Of a stretch of DNA of 64,000 bases, positions 51,640 to 62,371 are shown piece by piece. Both the position numbers and the translations under genes were made by a program. The stretch covers positions 1 to 64,000 of the forward strand of contig NZ_JABAFQ010000007.1 in the NCBI RefSeq assembly GCF_012843705.1, in the 5' to 3' direction. The stretch's first letter is position 1. Each line of letters opens with the position of its first letter. The stretch comes from Fusobacterium sp. FSA-380-WT-3A. Its GTDB lineage: Bacteria > Fusobacteriota > Fusobacteriia > Fusobacteriales > Fusobacteriaceae. Under the pieces are notes generated by a model. The model worked only from the letters and a program-made list of their open reading frames with translations, searched no databases and was not told where the DNA came from.

Positions 51640-53994
51640 ATGGCTAAATTAGACCAAAATTTGACACCATTATTTACTGTACTGAAAGATGTATATGCTA
51701 AGAGAAATATCACACCTTTCCATGTACCTGGACACAAACAAGGTAAAGGAATGGATGAAGAATTTTTAAATTTTATTGGAGAAAATCCTTTAAAAATTGA
51801 TGTAACTATTTTTAAAATGGTTGATGGATTACATCACCCTAAAAGTTGTATTAAAGAAGCCCAAGAATTAGCTGCTGATGCCTATGGAGTTAAGAAGAGT
51901 TTCTTTGCTGTAAATGGAACATCTGGTGCTATTCAGGCCATGATTCTTTCAGTTGTAAAAGCTGGAGAAAAAATATTAATTCCTAGAAATGTTCATAAAT
52001 CAGTTTCTGCTGGAATTATTTTGGCTGGAGCAATACCTGTATATATGAATCCTGTTATAGATAATGATTTAGGTATAGCTCATGGTGTTAGACCTAGTAC
52101 TGTTGAAAAAATGTTAGAATTACATCCTGATGCAAAAGCTGTACTTATTATCAATCCTACTTACTATGGAGTAGCTACTGATATTCAAAAAATAGCTGCT
52201 ATTGTACATAGACATGATATTCCTCTAATAGTTGATGAAGCTCATGGTCCTCATCTTCATTTCCATGAAGATTTACCAATGTCTGCTGTTGATGCTGGAG
52301 CTGATATTTGTTGTCAAAGTACTCATAAAATTCTTGGAGCTATGACTCAAATGTCATTACTACATGTTAACTCTGACAGAGTTGACCCTACAAGAGTTCA
52401 ACAAATTTTAAGTTTACTTCATACAACATCCCCTTCTTATCCATTAATGGCTTCTCTAGACTGTGCTAGAAGACAAATAGCTATTCATGGAAGAGAACTT
52501 TTATCTAGAACTATTGAACTAGCTAACTATGCTAGAGCTGAAATAAATAAAATTCCTGGAATGTATTCTTTTGGAGAAGAAATAGTTGGAAAAGAGGGTA
52601 TATTTGCTTTTGACCCTACTAAATTAACTGTATCTGCAAAAGCTTTAGGAATAACTGGATTTGATTTAGAAGCTATATTAACAGATGAATATAATATTCA
52701 AGTTGAACTTTCTGATTTCTATAATGTTTTAGGACTTATTACAATAGGAGATACAAAAGAAAGTATTGATACTTTAGTAAAAGCTTTACAAGATATTAGT
52801 GATAGATATTTCAATACAAAAGAAATAAAAAAAATAAGAAACTCAAGAATACCTGCTATTCCTGAACAAGAACTTATTCCAAGGGAGGCTTTTTATAGTG
52901 AAACTTCAAAAGTTCCATTCTCTGAAAGTTTAGGAAAGATTTGTGCTGAGATGATAATGGCGTATCCTCCTGGTATCCCTATTATTATTCCTGGAGAAAG
53001 AATTAGTAAAGAAGTTATCAATTATATAGAAGAACTTCGTGAGCAGAAAACACATTTACAAGGTATGGAAGACCCTAATCTTGAATATATAAATATCATT
53101 GAAGATGAAGATGCTATGTATTTATATACAGAGAAAATGAAAAATAGAATATTTGGAGTTCCTTTAAATTTAGGAGCTGACAGATCTGGTATTGAATTTG
53201 GTATTGATGTTCTTGTAGAAAACTTCTCTGATACATTTGATGAAATTGAAATGGTTGATATTGAAAAACAAAGAGAAGATTTCAATGTTCCTATGATGAA
53301 ATATAAAAATACTATTTTAAATACCTGTGAAAAAATAGCAAAACTTGTAGATGAATCTATAGAAGATGGATATAGACCAATAACAATTGGAGGAGACCAT
53401 TCAATCGCTTTAGGAACTATATCTGGAGTTGCTAAATCTAATCCTAATCTTGGAGTTGTTTGGATAGATGCCCATGCTGATATGAATACAGAAGAAACTA
53501 CTATCAGTGGAAATATTCATGGAATGCCTTTAGCTTTCTTACAAGGTGAAGGAGATACTGATATGGTTAATTGCTACTTTGAAGGAGCTAAAATAAAACC
53601 TGAAAATGTTATTATTTTAGGTGCTAGAGATATTGATGTTAGAGAATATGATGTTATTGAAAAACTTGGAGTAAAAGTTATTCCTTATGATGATGTTATG
53701 CGTAAAGGAATAGACGCTGTACTTGATGAAATTGGAGATTATTTAAAAGTTTCTGATATTCATATAAGTTTTGATGTAGATTCTTTAAATCCTAAATTTG
53801 CTCCTGGAGTAAGTACTCCTGTAAAAAATGGGTTTGATGAAGATGATATTTTCAAAACATTTAAATATTTATTTAAAAATTATTTCATAACTTCTGTTGA
53901 CATTGTTGAATACAATCCAGTTTATGATAAGAGTTTAAAAACTGCAGCTATTGTAAGAGATATCACAGAATATATGATTAATCCTATCTATTAA
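51640..53994 (+). CDS. Fused Orn/Lys/Arg decarboxylase and arginase-family protein
   Basis: This is a two-enzyme fusion of 784 aa. Residues about 1-480 form a fold-type I PLP decarboxylase of the Bacillus SpeA type (TPFHVPGHKQG, DEAHGPHLHFH, and the PLP lysine in CQSTHKILG at K230). Residues about 500-784 form a ureohydrolase: GGDHSIALGT (H587), DAHADMNT (D610, H612, D614), GNIHGMPLA, and SFDVDSLNPKFAPG (D712, D714). The latter motifs look like arginase more than agmatinase. The likely outcome is arginine to ornithine to putrescine, or arginine to agmatine to putrescine. ATG 51640 follows GGAGG at 14 bases; an ATG at 51619 has no SD. It is monocistronic. Confidence 0.88.
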   Translation: MAKLDQNLTPLFTVLKDVYAKRNITPFHVPGHKQGKGMDEEFLNFIGENPLKIDVTIFKMVDGLHHPKSCIKEAQELAADAYGVKKSFFAVNGTSGAIQAMILSVVKAGEKILIPRNVHKSVSAGIILAGAIPVYMNPVIDNDLGIAHGVRPSTVEKMLELHPDAKAVLIINPTYYGVATDIQKIAAIVHRHDIPLIVDEAHGPHLHFHEDLPMSAVDAGADICCQSTHKILGAMTQMSLLHVNSDRVDPTRVQQILSLLHTTSPSYPLMASLDCARRQIAIHGRELLSRTIELANYARAEINKIPGMYSFGEEIVGKEGIFAFDPTKLTVSAKALGITGFDLEAILTDEYNIQVELSDFYNVLGLITIGDTKESIDTLVKALQDISDRYFNTKEIKKIRNSRIPAIPEQELIPREAFYSETSKVPFSESLGKICAEMIMAYPPGIPIIIPGERISKEVINYIEELREQKTHLQGMEDPNLEYINIIEDEDAMYLYTEKMKNRIFGVPLNLGADRSGIEFGIDVLVENFSDTFDEIEMVDIEKQREDFNVPMMKYKNTILNTCEKIAKLVDESIEDGYRPITIGGDHSIALGTISGVAKSNPNLGVVWIDAHADMNTEETTISGNIHGMPLAFLQGEGDTDMVNCYFEGAKIKPENVIILGARDIDVREYDVIEKLGVKVIPYDDVMRKGIDAVLDEIGDYLKVSDIHISFDVDSLNPKFAPGVSTPVKNGFDEDDIFKTFKYLFKNYFITSVDIVEYNPVYDKSLKTAAIVRDITEYMINPIY

Positions 53995-54001
53995 ATAAAC
54001 A

Positions 54002-54038
54002 AGGGTTATTGTAAAATTTACAATAACCCTTATTTTTA
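54002..54038. terminator. Terminator between the fusion gene and the YibE/F gene
   Basis: Stem AAGGGTTATTGTAAA / TTTACAATAACCCTT with T-rich flanks; genes converge. Confidence 0.87.
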
Positions 54039-55145
54039 TTTTCTTAAAAAGAATTTTTCTTTTAAAATTTTTATATCCCTATATCTTCTATGTAAATGAG
54101 CTCCTAAATAAGCTGTTATTGGAATTGAAATAAGTATTCCAATACTTCCTGTAAAAGATTTTAAAATTTCTACTGCTATAAATTCATAATTTAATAATCT
54201 AGTAAGTGGTAAATTTTCAAGATTTTTGTATATAATAATCATATCAAACAATGAACTACCTATATATGCTAATATTAGAGTGTTTATCATTGTTCCTACC
54301 ATATCTTTTCCTATATTAATTCCAGATTTAAATAACTCTTTAGAACCTAAATTTATACTATTTTCTCTCAACTCTGTTATAGCTGATGAAATAGACATAG
54401 AAACATCCATGATAGCTCCCATACTTCCCAATATGATTCCTGAAGATATTAATTCTTTAACTTTAATATTTTTTAAAATATCTACATACATTATTGCATC
54501 TAATGTGGGATATCCACTAAAACTCATTTTATTAACAAAAATATAAGATAAAATTCCTGAAAAAATTGTTCCACCTATACTTCCTATTATTGCAACAACC
54601 CCTTTATGAGTAAATCCAGCAACTAAAAATATTGTTATACAAGAAGATAAAAGTGCAATAATAACTGAAATAATTATTGGTGATTCTCCTCTAACTATTA
54701 AAGGAATGAAATAATAAAATATCATATAAACTGTAGCTCCTAAAGCTATTAGAGATTTCAATCCTTTTTTACGAGCTAGTAATAATGCCAATCCACAAAA
54801 TATTCCTATCATCCAAAAATAGCTAAATCTTTTATCTATATCTGAAATATATAAAATTCCTTCATCACTATTTTTATAAACTACAACCCAATCTCCTTTT
54901 GAAAGATTTAAATTATAAGCTTCTACAACATAAATAGGAGATTCTATTATATATTCTTTATCTTTTATTTTCACTTTAAATAATTCTACATCTTTTATTT
55001 CCTCTCCATCTACTTCTATATTAGTATTTAAAGAATTTTCTAACTTACTTCCTATTCTTTCTATAATTTTTCCTCTAGAATATTCGTCTTTTCCAAAAGA
55101 AATTAAGGAGAAAATAAAAAACAACATTAAAAATATTTTTTTCAT
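54036..55145 (-). CDS. YibE/F-family membrane protein
   Basis: This inner-membrane protein of the YibE/F family has no established function. The 369-aa protein has a signal-like N-terminus, a periplasmic beta-rich segment (about 20-105), then about seven membrane helices with family motifs GLKSLIALGATVYMIFY, ASGIILGSMGAIMDVSMSISSAI (here SSGIILGSMGAIMDVSMS) and GKDMVGTMINTLILAYIG. It is a single gene behind the tgt terminator, with SD AGAGGTA. Confidence 0.85.
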   Translation of the reverse strand: MKKIFLMLFFIFSLISFGKDEYSRGKIIERIGSKLENSLNTNIEVDGEEIKDVELFKVKIKDKEYIIESPIYVVEAYNLNLSKGDWVVVYKNSDEGILYISDIDKRFSYFWMIGIFCGLALLLARKKGLKSLIALGATVYMIFYYFIPLIVRGESPIIISVIIALLSSCITIFLVAGFTHKGVVAIIGSIGGTIFSGILSYIFVNKMSFSGYPTLDAIMYVDILKNIKVKELISSGIILGSMGAIMDVSMSISSAITELRENSINLGSKELFKSGINIGKDMVGTMINTLILAYIGSSLFDMIIIYKNLENLPLTRLLNYEFIAVEILKSFTGSIGILISIPITAYLGAHLHRRYRDIKILKEKFFLRK

Positions 55146-55168
55146 AAATATACCTCTTTTAAAAATAA

Positions 55169-55188
55169 GTGACTGGATAACCAGTCAC
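55169..55188 (-). terminator. Terminator after tgt
   Basis: Perfect eight-base stem GTGACTGG / CCAGTCAC with a four-base loop; on the minus strand it is followed by TTATTTTT. It separates the fmt-to-tgt cluster from the YibE/F gene. Confidence 0.78.
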
Positions 55189-55193
55189 CCCTT

Positions 55194-56369
<1,176 letters not shown>

Positions 56370-58544
56370 TTATCTTTCAACTTCTATTACATATTTAATC
56401 TTCTTAATATTTTCAATAAGCATACTGTAATCTTTTTTATTAGAAATTTCTACAGCAACTTTTATTTTTAAATATTTTTTTCCGTTTTTAGAAATATTCA
56501 TAGAATTTATATCTGTTAAAACTATTTTATGATTTGCTATTAAATTTATAACTTCCATTACAAGACTCTTATTGTCTTCAGCTATTATTGAAAATTTAAA
56601 TTGATATTTATTCATTTTCTTATCAATAACATCTGCATCCCATCTAACATTTATCTGTCTTTCTGGTTCAAGTTCTATCATATTTTGAAAATTTTTACAA
56701 TCTTTCCTATGAATAGCTATTCCTGTAAGTTTAGTTATATATCCACCTATTTCATCTCCTGGTAAAGGAGTACAACATTTAGCAAATCTAATAAGAGTAT
56801 TTTCTATCCCTTCTATTATAATTCCATAATCATTTTTCTTTCTAGAATTTTTAATTTGAGTAGGAACTACATTTTTTGTTAATACTTCTTTTTCTTTTAT
56901 ATTTTCTATATAATCTTTTAATTTATCAACAAAAATTTCTGCCTTACTTCTTTTTTCTCCCATAATAAAATAGAAATCATCCAATGTTGCTATATTATGT
57001 TTTTCCATATGTTTTTTAGTTACAGGAGATTCTTCTATCTCTTTTAAGGTCATAGGAACAGGTAATTTTGCCCCTTCTTTTTCTAATATATCCTTACCTA
57101 ATTTTATATTTTCTTCCCATTTTTTATCTTTTAACCACTTTCTAATCTTACTTTTAGCCCCTTGAGTAACAACTATATCAAGCCAATCATTTCCAGGACC
57201 TTTAGCATTTTTAGATGTGATTATTTCTACTCTATCACCACTTTTTAATTTATAATCAAGTGGTACTATATCTCCATTTACTTTAGCACCTATACATTTA
57301 CATCCAACTTCAGAGTGAATTGCAAAAGCAAAATCTATTGGAGTAGACCCTGTTTTTAATTCTAAAATATCTCCTCTTGGCGAAAATGTAAATATTGTTT
57401 CTTCTATAATATCTCCTGTTATAGAAGTAACAAAGTCTTCAGCACTATCAGCCTCTTTATTTAATTCTATTATATCTCTAAGCCATGAATAAACCTTATC
57501 TTTTTTTCCAACTTTTACTTTTTCCTTATAACTCCAGTGTGCTGCAACTCCCTCTTCTGCTATCCTATCCATCTCTTCTGTTCTTATTTGTATCTCAACA
57601 AATTTTCCTTCTGGTCCAACTATTGTTGTATGAATAGATTGATAGTTATTAGATTTTGGAACTGCTATATAGTCTTTAAATCTTCCTGGAACTGGACTAA
57701 ATTTTTCATGAATTACTCCTAAAGTATGATAACATGTTGTAACATCTTTAACAATAATTCTTATTCCCATCAAATCATATAAATCTTCATAGCTTCTATT
57801 TTTTTCATAAACTTTCTTATAGATACTATAAAAATGTTTAAATCTTCCTTTTATATTACCTTCTATTCCAGACTTGTCTAATAATTCTTTTATTGTGTTT
57901 TCTACACCTTTTATATATTCATCTCTCTCTTCTTTCTTAGAATTAACAAAATCTCTTACTTCTACGTATTTGTCAGGATAAATATATAAAAAACATAAAT
58001 CTTCCAATTCAGATTTTATTTTAGCCATTCCTAATCTATGAGCTAGTGGAGCATATATAGCTAAAGTTTCTTTAGATACTCTAAGTTGCTTTTCCTCTGG
58101 TACAAAATTTAAAGTTTTCATATTATGTAATCTATCAGCTAATTTTATAATAATAACTCTTATATCTTTTGACATAGCAAGAATCATTTTTCTAATACTT
58201 TCATCTTGTTGTTTTGTTCCATTAGGTAATTTTTTTAATTTAGTAACTCCATCTACTAAATTTGCTACACTTTTTCCGAAACTATATTCTATATCAGCTA
58301 AAGTAATAAGAGTATCCTCAACTATATCATGTAAAATTCCAGCTATAATTGAGTCTGTATCCATTCTCATTCCAATAATTATTTTAGCAACTTGGACAGG
58401 GTGTAATATATAATTTTCTCCAGACTGTCTAAATTGTCCAATATGAGCTTCTTCAGCCAATGAAAAAGCAAGTTTTATTTTTTCTATATCTACATCAAGT
58501 TTTTGTTTTTCTATTTCTTCTAGAAGTTCCTTTAAATAATCCAT
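56370..58544 (-). CDS. rel: Bifunctional (p)ppGpp synthetase/hydrolase
   Basis: This is the long RSH-family enzyme controlling the stringent response. The 724-aa protein has an intact HD hydrolase domain (HPVQVAK, then LHDIVEDT with H72, D73, E76 and D77, and RLHNMKTL). A synthetase domain follows (GRFKHFYSIYKKV, DLMGIRII, SNNYQSIHTTI, and EIQIRTEEMD). The TGS domain begins FTFSPRGDILELKTGSTPIDFAFAIHS (about 385-445) and an ACT domain ends the protein (about 650-720). Both active sites look complete. It is between apt and tgt in a compact cluster. Confidence 0.95.
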   Translation of the reverse strand: MDYLKELLEEIEKQKLDVDIEKIKLAFSLAEEAHIGQFRQSGENYILHPVQVAKIIIGMRMDTDSIIAGILHDIVEDTLITLADIEYSFGKSVANLVDGVTKLKKLPNGTKQQDESIRKMILAMSKDIRVIIIKLADRLHNMKTLNFVPEEKQLRVSKETLAIYAPLAHRLGMAKIKSELEDLCFLYIYPDKYVEVRDFVNSKKEERDEYIKGVENTIKELLDKSGIEGNIKGRFKHFYSIYKKVYEKNRSYEDLYDLMGIRIIVKDVTTCYHTLGVIHEKFSPVPGRFKDYIAVPKSNNYQSIHTTIVGPEGKFVEIQIRTEEMDRIAEEGVAAHWSYKEKVKVGKKDKVYSWLRDIIELNKEADSAEDFVTSITGDIIEETIFTFSPRGDILELKTGSTPIDFAFAIHSEVGCKCIGAKVNGDIVPLDYKLKSGDRVEIITSKNAKGPGNDWLDIVVTQGAKSKIRKWLKDKKWEENIKLGKDILEKEGAKLPVPMTLKEIEESPVTKKHMEKHNIATLDDFYFIMGEKRSKAEIFVDKLKDYIENIKEKEVLTKNVVPTQIKNSRKKNDYGIIIEGIENTLIRFAKCCTPLPGDEIGGYITKLTGIAIHRKDCKNFQNMIELEPERQINVRWDADVIDKKMNKYQFKFSIIAEDNKSLVMEVINLIANHKIVLTDINSMNISKNGKKYLKIKVAVEISNKKDYSMLIENIKKIKYVIEVER

Positions 58545-58569
58545 ATTTACCCTCTTTCATAGAAAAAAA

Positions 58570-59091
58570 TTAGTATTCTATCAAAGTAAATACATCATAT
58601 CCCTCTAATTTTTTTCTACTATCAAATTCTTCTTTTAATTCTATCAAATAACAAATTCCAACTACCTCTCCACCTAATTCTTCCACTAATTTTATAGTAG
58701 CTAATGTAGTTCCTCCTGTTGCTAATAAATCATCTATTATTACAACTTTTTGACCTTTTTTTATAGCATCTTTATGTATCTCTAAAGTATTTTTTCCATA
58801 TTCTAAATCATAATCAAAAGATATAACTTCTCTTGGTAATTTTCCAGGTTTTCTTATAGGAACAAATCCTATCCCTAAATTAAATGCTACAGGACATCCA
58901 AACATAAATCCTCTTGATTCTGGCCCAACTATTAAATCTGCCTTTTTTTCTCTAGCAAAATTAGAAAATTCTTCTATGGCACTTTTAAAAGCCTCTCCAT
59001 TTTGAATAAATGTTGTTATATCTCTAAAAGTAACTCCTTCTATTGGAAAATTTTCTATGGCTGTTACATATTTTTTATAATTTATTTTCAT
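58570..59091 (-). CDS. apt: Adenine phosphoribosyltransferase
   Basis: This purine-salvage enzyme makes AMP from adenine and PRPP. The 173-aa protein has FPIEGVTFRDIT near residue 15, GPESRGFMFG near residue 57, RKPGKLP and the PRPP loop VVIIDDLLATGGTTLA near residue 113. Start follows AAGGAGTTTGGACA and overlaps the end of the TPR lipoprotein gene by 17 bases. Adjacency of apt and rel is common in many bacteria. Confidence 0.95.
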   Translation of the reverse strand: MKINYKKYVTAIENFPIEGVTFRDITTFIQNGEAFKSAIEEFSNFAREKKADLIVGPESRGFMFGCPVAFNLGIGFVPIRKPGKLPREVISFDYDLEYGKNTLEIHKDAIKKGQKVVIIDDLLATGGTTLATIKLVEELGGEVVGICYLIELKEEFDSRKKLEGYDVFTLIEY

Positions 59092-59941
59092 TGTCCAAAC
59101 TCCTTACTAGTTCTAAATATCTTTGATTTTTTCTCCCGTTTTTAGAAACAAACTTGAGTGTATTCTTTGATTCTTTATAATTTTTTAATTTATATTCAAC
59201 TTCCCCTAAAAGTATGTAAATTTCATCTTTAATTTCTATATTATTATTTAAAACTATATATTTCTTTAACTCTTTTTCAAGTTCTTCATAATCAAAAGAA
59301 TATTTATATTTTAATTGAAAATAGAAATTCATAGCTTCTGAATCTAAATAAAATCTTGTTGGAAAACTATTTAACATATTTTTTACTCTATCATCTAAAC
59401 CACTATCAATTAAAAAATTTACATACATATCATAAAAATTAATATCAAAATTTTCTATTTTATTCTCAACATTTTCTAAATATTCTTGAGAAATTTTTAA
59501 ATTATTTTTTATTAAGAGAAAAACTTTTAATTTTTTTGTTTCTATATCATTTTCTTTTTCATATAAATTTTCTAAAGATTCTAAAGATTTTTTATAATTT
59601 CCATCTAAATAATAAGTATATGCTAAGTTTTTTATTAATCTAACATCTCTTTCACTATATTTCATAGCTTCTTCATAATAAAATATAGCTTTTTTATAGT
59701 CGCCTAATTTTACATATGATTCTGCTATTTCTTCTAAAAGAATTTTATTTTTAGAATCTTCTTTGAAAAGTTCTTCAAAAGTTACTAAAGCCTCTGAATA
59801 TTCTCCTCTTTGCTTTAAATTTATCCCTTTTAAAATAACATACTCTGGTCTTTCTAAATTATCATTTGTATTTTCTCTTTTCTCATATGAACTACAACCT
59901 AAAATAATTAAAGTCAATATACAAATAATTTTATTTTTCAT
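59075..59941 (-). CDS. TPR-repeat lipoprotein
   Basis: This is a predicted lipoprotein of about 288 aa with signal MKNKIICILTLIILGC (lipobox cysteine near residue 16). Several tetratricopeptide-like helix pairs follow (GEYSEALVTFEELFKED, GDYKKAIFYYEEAM, GNYKKSLESLENLYE, and NYKESKNTLKFV). It probably acts as a protein-protein scaffold facing the periplasm. Three in-frame ATGs (59953, 59947 and 59941) all precede the signal closely; the last is used here and gives the cleanest signal peptide. It overlaps DUF502 by 11 bases and apt by 17. Function is unknown. Confidence 0.78.
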   Translation of the reverse strand: MKNKIICILTLIILGCSSYEKRENTNDNLERPEYVILKGINLKQRGEYSEALVTFEELFKEDSKNKILLEEIAESYVKLGDYKKAIFYYEEAMKYSERDVRLIKNLAYTYYLDGNYKKSLESLENLYEKENDIETKKLKVFLLIKNNLKISQEYLENVENKIENFDINFYDMYVNFLIDSGLDDRVKNMLNSFPTRFYLDSEAMNFYFQLKYKYSFDYEELEKELKKYIVLNNNIEIKDEIYILLGEVEYKLKNYKESKNTLKFVSKNGRKNQRYLELVRSLDNENKL

Positions 59942-60599
59942 CTTCATTTTCATCCAAATCATATTCTATTCCTGGAGCTATAACTCCTCCAGAAACAATT
60001 AATTTTACACCATCTTCTACACTCATATCTAATTCATGTACATCTTCTATCGGTACACAAATAAACATTCCAGAAGTGGGATTTGGTGATGTTGGAATAA
60101 AAACATTATAAACATCTCTTCCATAACATTTAGCAACAGCTTCATTTTTTTCAGCAGTTAAAAATCCAATACTATATATTCCTTTTTTAGGATATTCTAC
60201 TGAAACAACTTTTTTATATCCTGAATTTTTATTTGATGATACTAATGAAACTATCTGTAACATTGTAGAATAAACTTGTTTTATTATAGGAAGCTTACAA
60301 ATTAAATCATCCATTCTCTTTTTAAGCCTTTTTCCAACTATATTTTTTGTTATTAATCCAATTAAAAGTATAAAAACTAAAATCATTAATAAATACACTA
60401 AATATATTACTAAAACTATTCTATCATTTTGTTCCACTCCTAAAGTTTTAATAATACTATTTATGATTGATACCATAAAAGAATCTAAAGTTAATCCTAT
60501 TACTATATTTATAAGCCAGTTTATAATATATACTGTAAAAAAAATAGGTAAAAGTACTATCATTCCAGCATAAAAATAAGTTCTTATTACTTTTAACAT
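59931..60599 (-). CDS. DUF502 membrane protein
   Basis: This is a DUF502-family inner-membrane protein of unknown function. The 222-aa sequence has two N-terminal membrane segments (about 6-34 and 63-90). A soluble region follows with the family block GFLTAEKNEAV and NVFIPTSPNPTSGMFICVPIEDVHELDMSVEDGVKLIVSGGV (about 150-205), then an acidic tail (DLDENEDEK). It overlaps the CNNM/CBS gene by seven bases and the TPR gene by eleven, so translation is coupled. Confidence 0.88.
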   Translation of the reverse strand: MLKVIRTYFYAGMIVLLPIFFTVYIINWLINIVIGLTLDSFMVSIINSIIKTLGVEQNDRIVLVIYLVYLLMILVFILLIGLITKNIVGKRLKKRMDDLICKLPIIKQVYSTMLQIVSLVSSNKNSGYKKVVSVEYPKKGIYSIGFLTAEKNEAVAKCYGRDVYNVFIPTSPNPTSGMFICVPIEDVHELDMSVEDGVKLIVSGGVIAPGIEYDLDENEDEK

Positions 60600-61882
60600 T
60601 CTTCCTCTATTCCTCCTATATGTAATAATACTTTAGAAATTCTTACTTTATCTACTTCTAAAACTTTTAATTCTATATTTTCTATTTTTATAACATCATC
60701 TTTTTTGGCAATTTCATTTAATTCATTTAAAATAAGACCACCTAAACTGTCATAATCATCAGATTCTGGAAGATTTATATTTAACTCTTTATTTAATTCT
60801 TCCACATCCATCATTCCGTCTACTTCATAAGTATTTTCTGATATTTGTTTTATTGTATCTTTTTCATTTAAATCATACTCATCTCTGATGTCTCCAAAAA
60901 TTTCTTCTATTACATCTTCTATAGTAACTACTCCTACTGTTCCTCCATATTCATCTACAACTATAGCCATATGAACATGGTCTTTTTTAAAATCTTCAAG
61001 TATACTTAAAACAGATTTTGTTTCTGGAATAAAAAAGGCCTTTCTAACAAATTCTTTAACCTTTGAATCTTTCTTCCCTTCTTTCATAGCTACTAATAAA
61101 TCTTTAGCATATAAAATACCTATTATATCATCTATTCCTTCATTATAAACAGGTATTCTGGAAAACCCTTTTTCTACAACTTTCTCTAATATATCTTCTA
61201 CTTTTTCTTCTCCATCAAAAGCATATACAGCTGTTCTAGGAGTCATAACCTCTCTTGCTAAAGTATCTCCAAAAGTTACAATTGATTCAATCATATCTTT
61301 TTCCTCATTTTCTATAACTCCTTCAGCTTTTCCAACATTTACATAAGAGATAATATCTTGTTCTGTTATTGTTACTGCATTATCTTTTATTTCTATTCCT
61401 AATAATCTACTTAAAAGTTTAGAAATTGAGGTTAATATAATAATAAAAGGTTTAAATACTTTTGTCATTATATGTATTGGTATAATCACTTTTTTAGAAA
61501 TTGTTGTAGAATGATTTTTAGCTATTATTTTTGGAGTTATTTCTCCAAATATTAATATAACTAAAGTCATTACTACAGTAGAAATTAAAACTACTCTTCC
61601 TTGTGACTCTGTTCCTTTGCTAGTTAAAAACTTAGTTATTAAAGCTGTAGCTAATGATGTTGAAAAAATATTTACTATATTATTTCCTAGTAATAATGCT
61701 GTTAGAATATCTGTTGGTTTTTTCAACCATTTTTTTAATAACTCACCCTTTTTAGGACTTTTTTCAGATATATCCTCTAAATGAATACTAGAAAAAGCTG
61801 TTAAAGCTGTTTCTGAAGCAGAAAAAAATCCTGATAACATAATTAAAATTACTAATAAAATCAAATCCCGATACGTGTCCAA
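60593..61882 (-). CDS. CNNM/CorC-type membrane protein with CBS pair
   Basis: This is a hemolysin-C/CNNM-family membrane protein, linked in other bacteria to magnesium and cobalt efflux. The 429-aa protein has an N-terminal CNNM transmembrane domain (about 1-170; GFFSASETALTAF, LLGNNIVNIFSTSLAT, and FGEITPKIIAKN). A CBS-domain pair (about 205-330; MTPRTAVYAF, FSRIPVYNEGIDDIIGILYAKDL, and VVDEYGGTVGVVTIEDVIEEIFG) and a CorC/HlyC C-terminal domain (DSLGGLI) follow. The start codon is TTG. The ion substrate is not determined. Confidence 0.9.
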   Translation of the reverse strand: MDTYRDLILLVILIMLSGFFSASETALTAFSSIHLEDISEKSPKKGELLKKWLKKPTDILTALLLGNNIVNIFSTSLATALITKFLTSKGTESQGRVVLISTVVMTLVILIFGEITPKIIAKNHSTTISKKVIIPIHIMTKVFKPFIIILTSISKLLSRLLGIEIKDNAVTITEQDIISYVNVGKAEGVIENEEKDMIESIVTFGDTLAREVMTPRTAVYAFDGEEKVEDILEKVVEKGFSRIPVYNEGIDDIIGILYAKDLLVAMKEGKKDSKVKEFVRKAFFIPETKSVLSILEDFKKDHVHMAIVVDEYGGTVGVVTIEDVIEEIFGDIRDEYDLNEKDTIKQISENTYEVDGMMDVEELNKELNINLPESDDYDSLGGLILNELNEIAKKDDVIKIENIELKVLEVDKVRISKVLLHIGGIEEEC

Positions 61883-61915
61883 TATACCTACACCTTCCTT
61901 AAAATTAATTTATAG

Positions 61916-62362
61916 TTATTCTATAACAAAAAGTTTATCTCCTTTTTGTACTATTTCCCCATTCTCAACTAAAATTTTTACTACCTTTCCTGAATATTTA
62001 CAAATTACATCATTCATCATTTTCATAGCTTCTATGATACATACAACATCTCCATTATTAACTTCATCTCCCTCTTGAACAAAATGAGGCTCCCCAGGAG
62101 CTGGAGATCTATAGAATGTTCCTGACATTGGAGCTATTACTATATTTCCTTTTGTTTTTTCATCAGAAGTTTTAGACGAAGCAGTAGTTACTTTTTTTTC
62201 TTTAGAAACTGATTTATTTGTTACAATTTCTTTACTCACATATTTTATTTCTTTTTTTAAAGTAATTTTTTCATCACCTTTTTCTAAGGTAATTTCATTT
62301 AATTCTCTTTCATTCATTTTTTTCGCTAACATTTCTATTAATTCTAAACTTATATTTTCCAT
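61916..62362 (-). CDS. accB: Biotin carboxyl carrier protein
   Basis: This is the biotin-bearing subunit of acetyl-CoA carboxylase. The 148-aa protein has an N-terminal segment (about 1-35), a flexible Lys/Ser/Thr-rich linker, then the biotinyl domain with APMSGTFYRSPAPGEPHFVQEGD (the BCCP thumb) and the biotin-accepting lysine in VCIIEAMKMMND near residue 114. The thumb supports AccB rather than a decarboxylase subunit. No accC is adjacent in this window. Start follows AAGGAGATATA. Confidence 0.93.
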   Translation of the reverse strand: MENISLELIEMLAKKMNERELNEITLEKGDEKITLKKEIKYVSKEIVTNKSVSKEKKVTTASSKTSDEKTKGNIVIAPMSGTFYRSPAPGEPHFVQEGDEVNNGDVVCIIEAMKMMNDVICKYSGKVVKILVENGEIVQKGDKLFVIE

Positions 62363-62371
62363 TATATCTCC

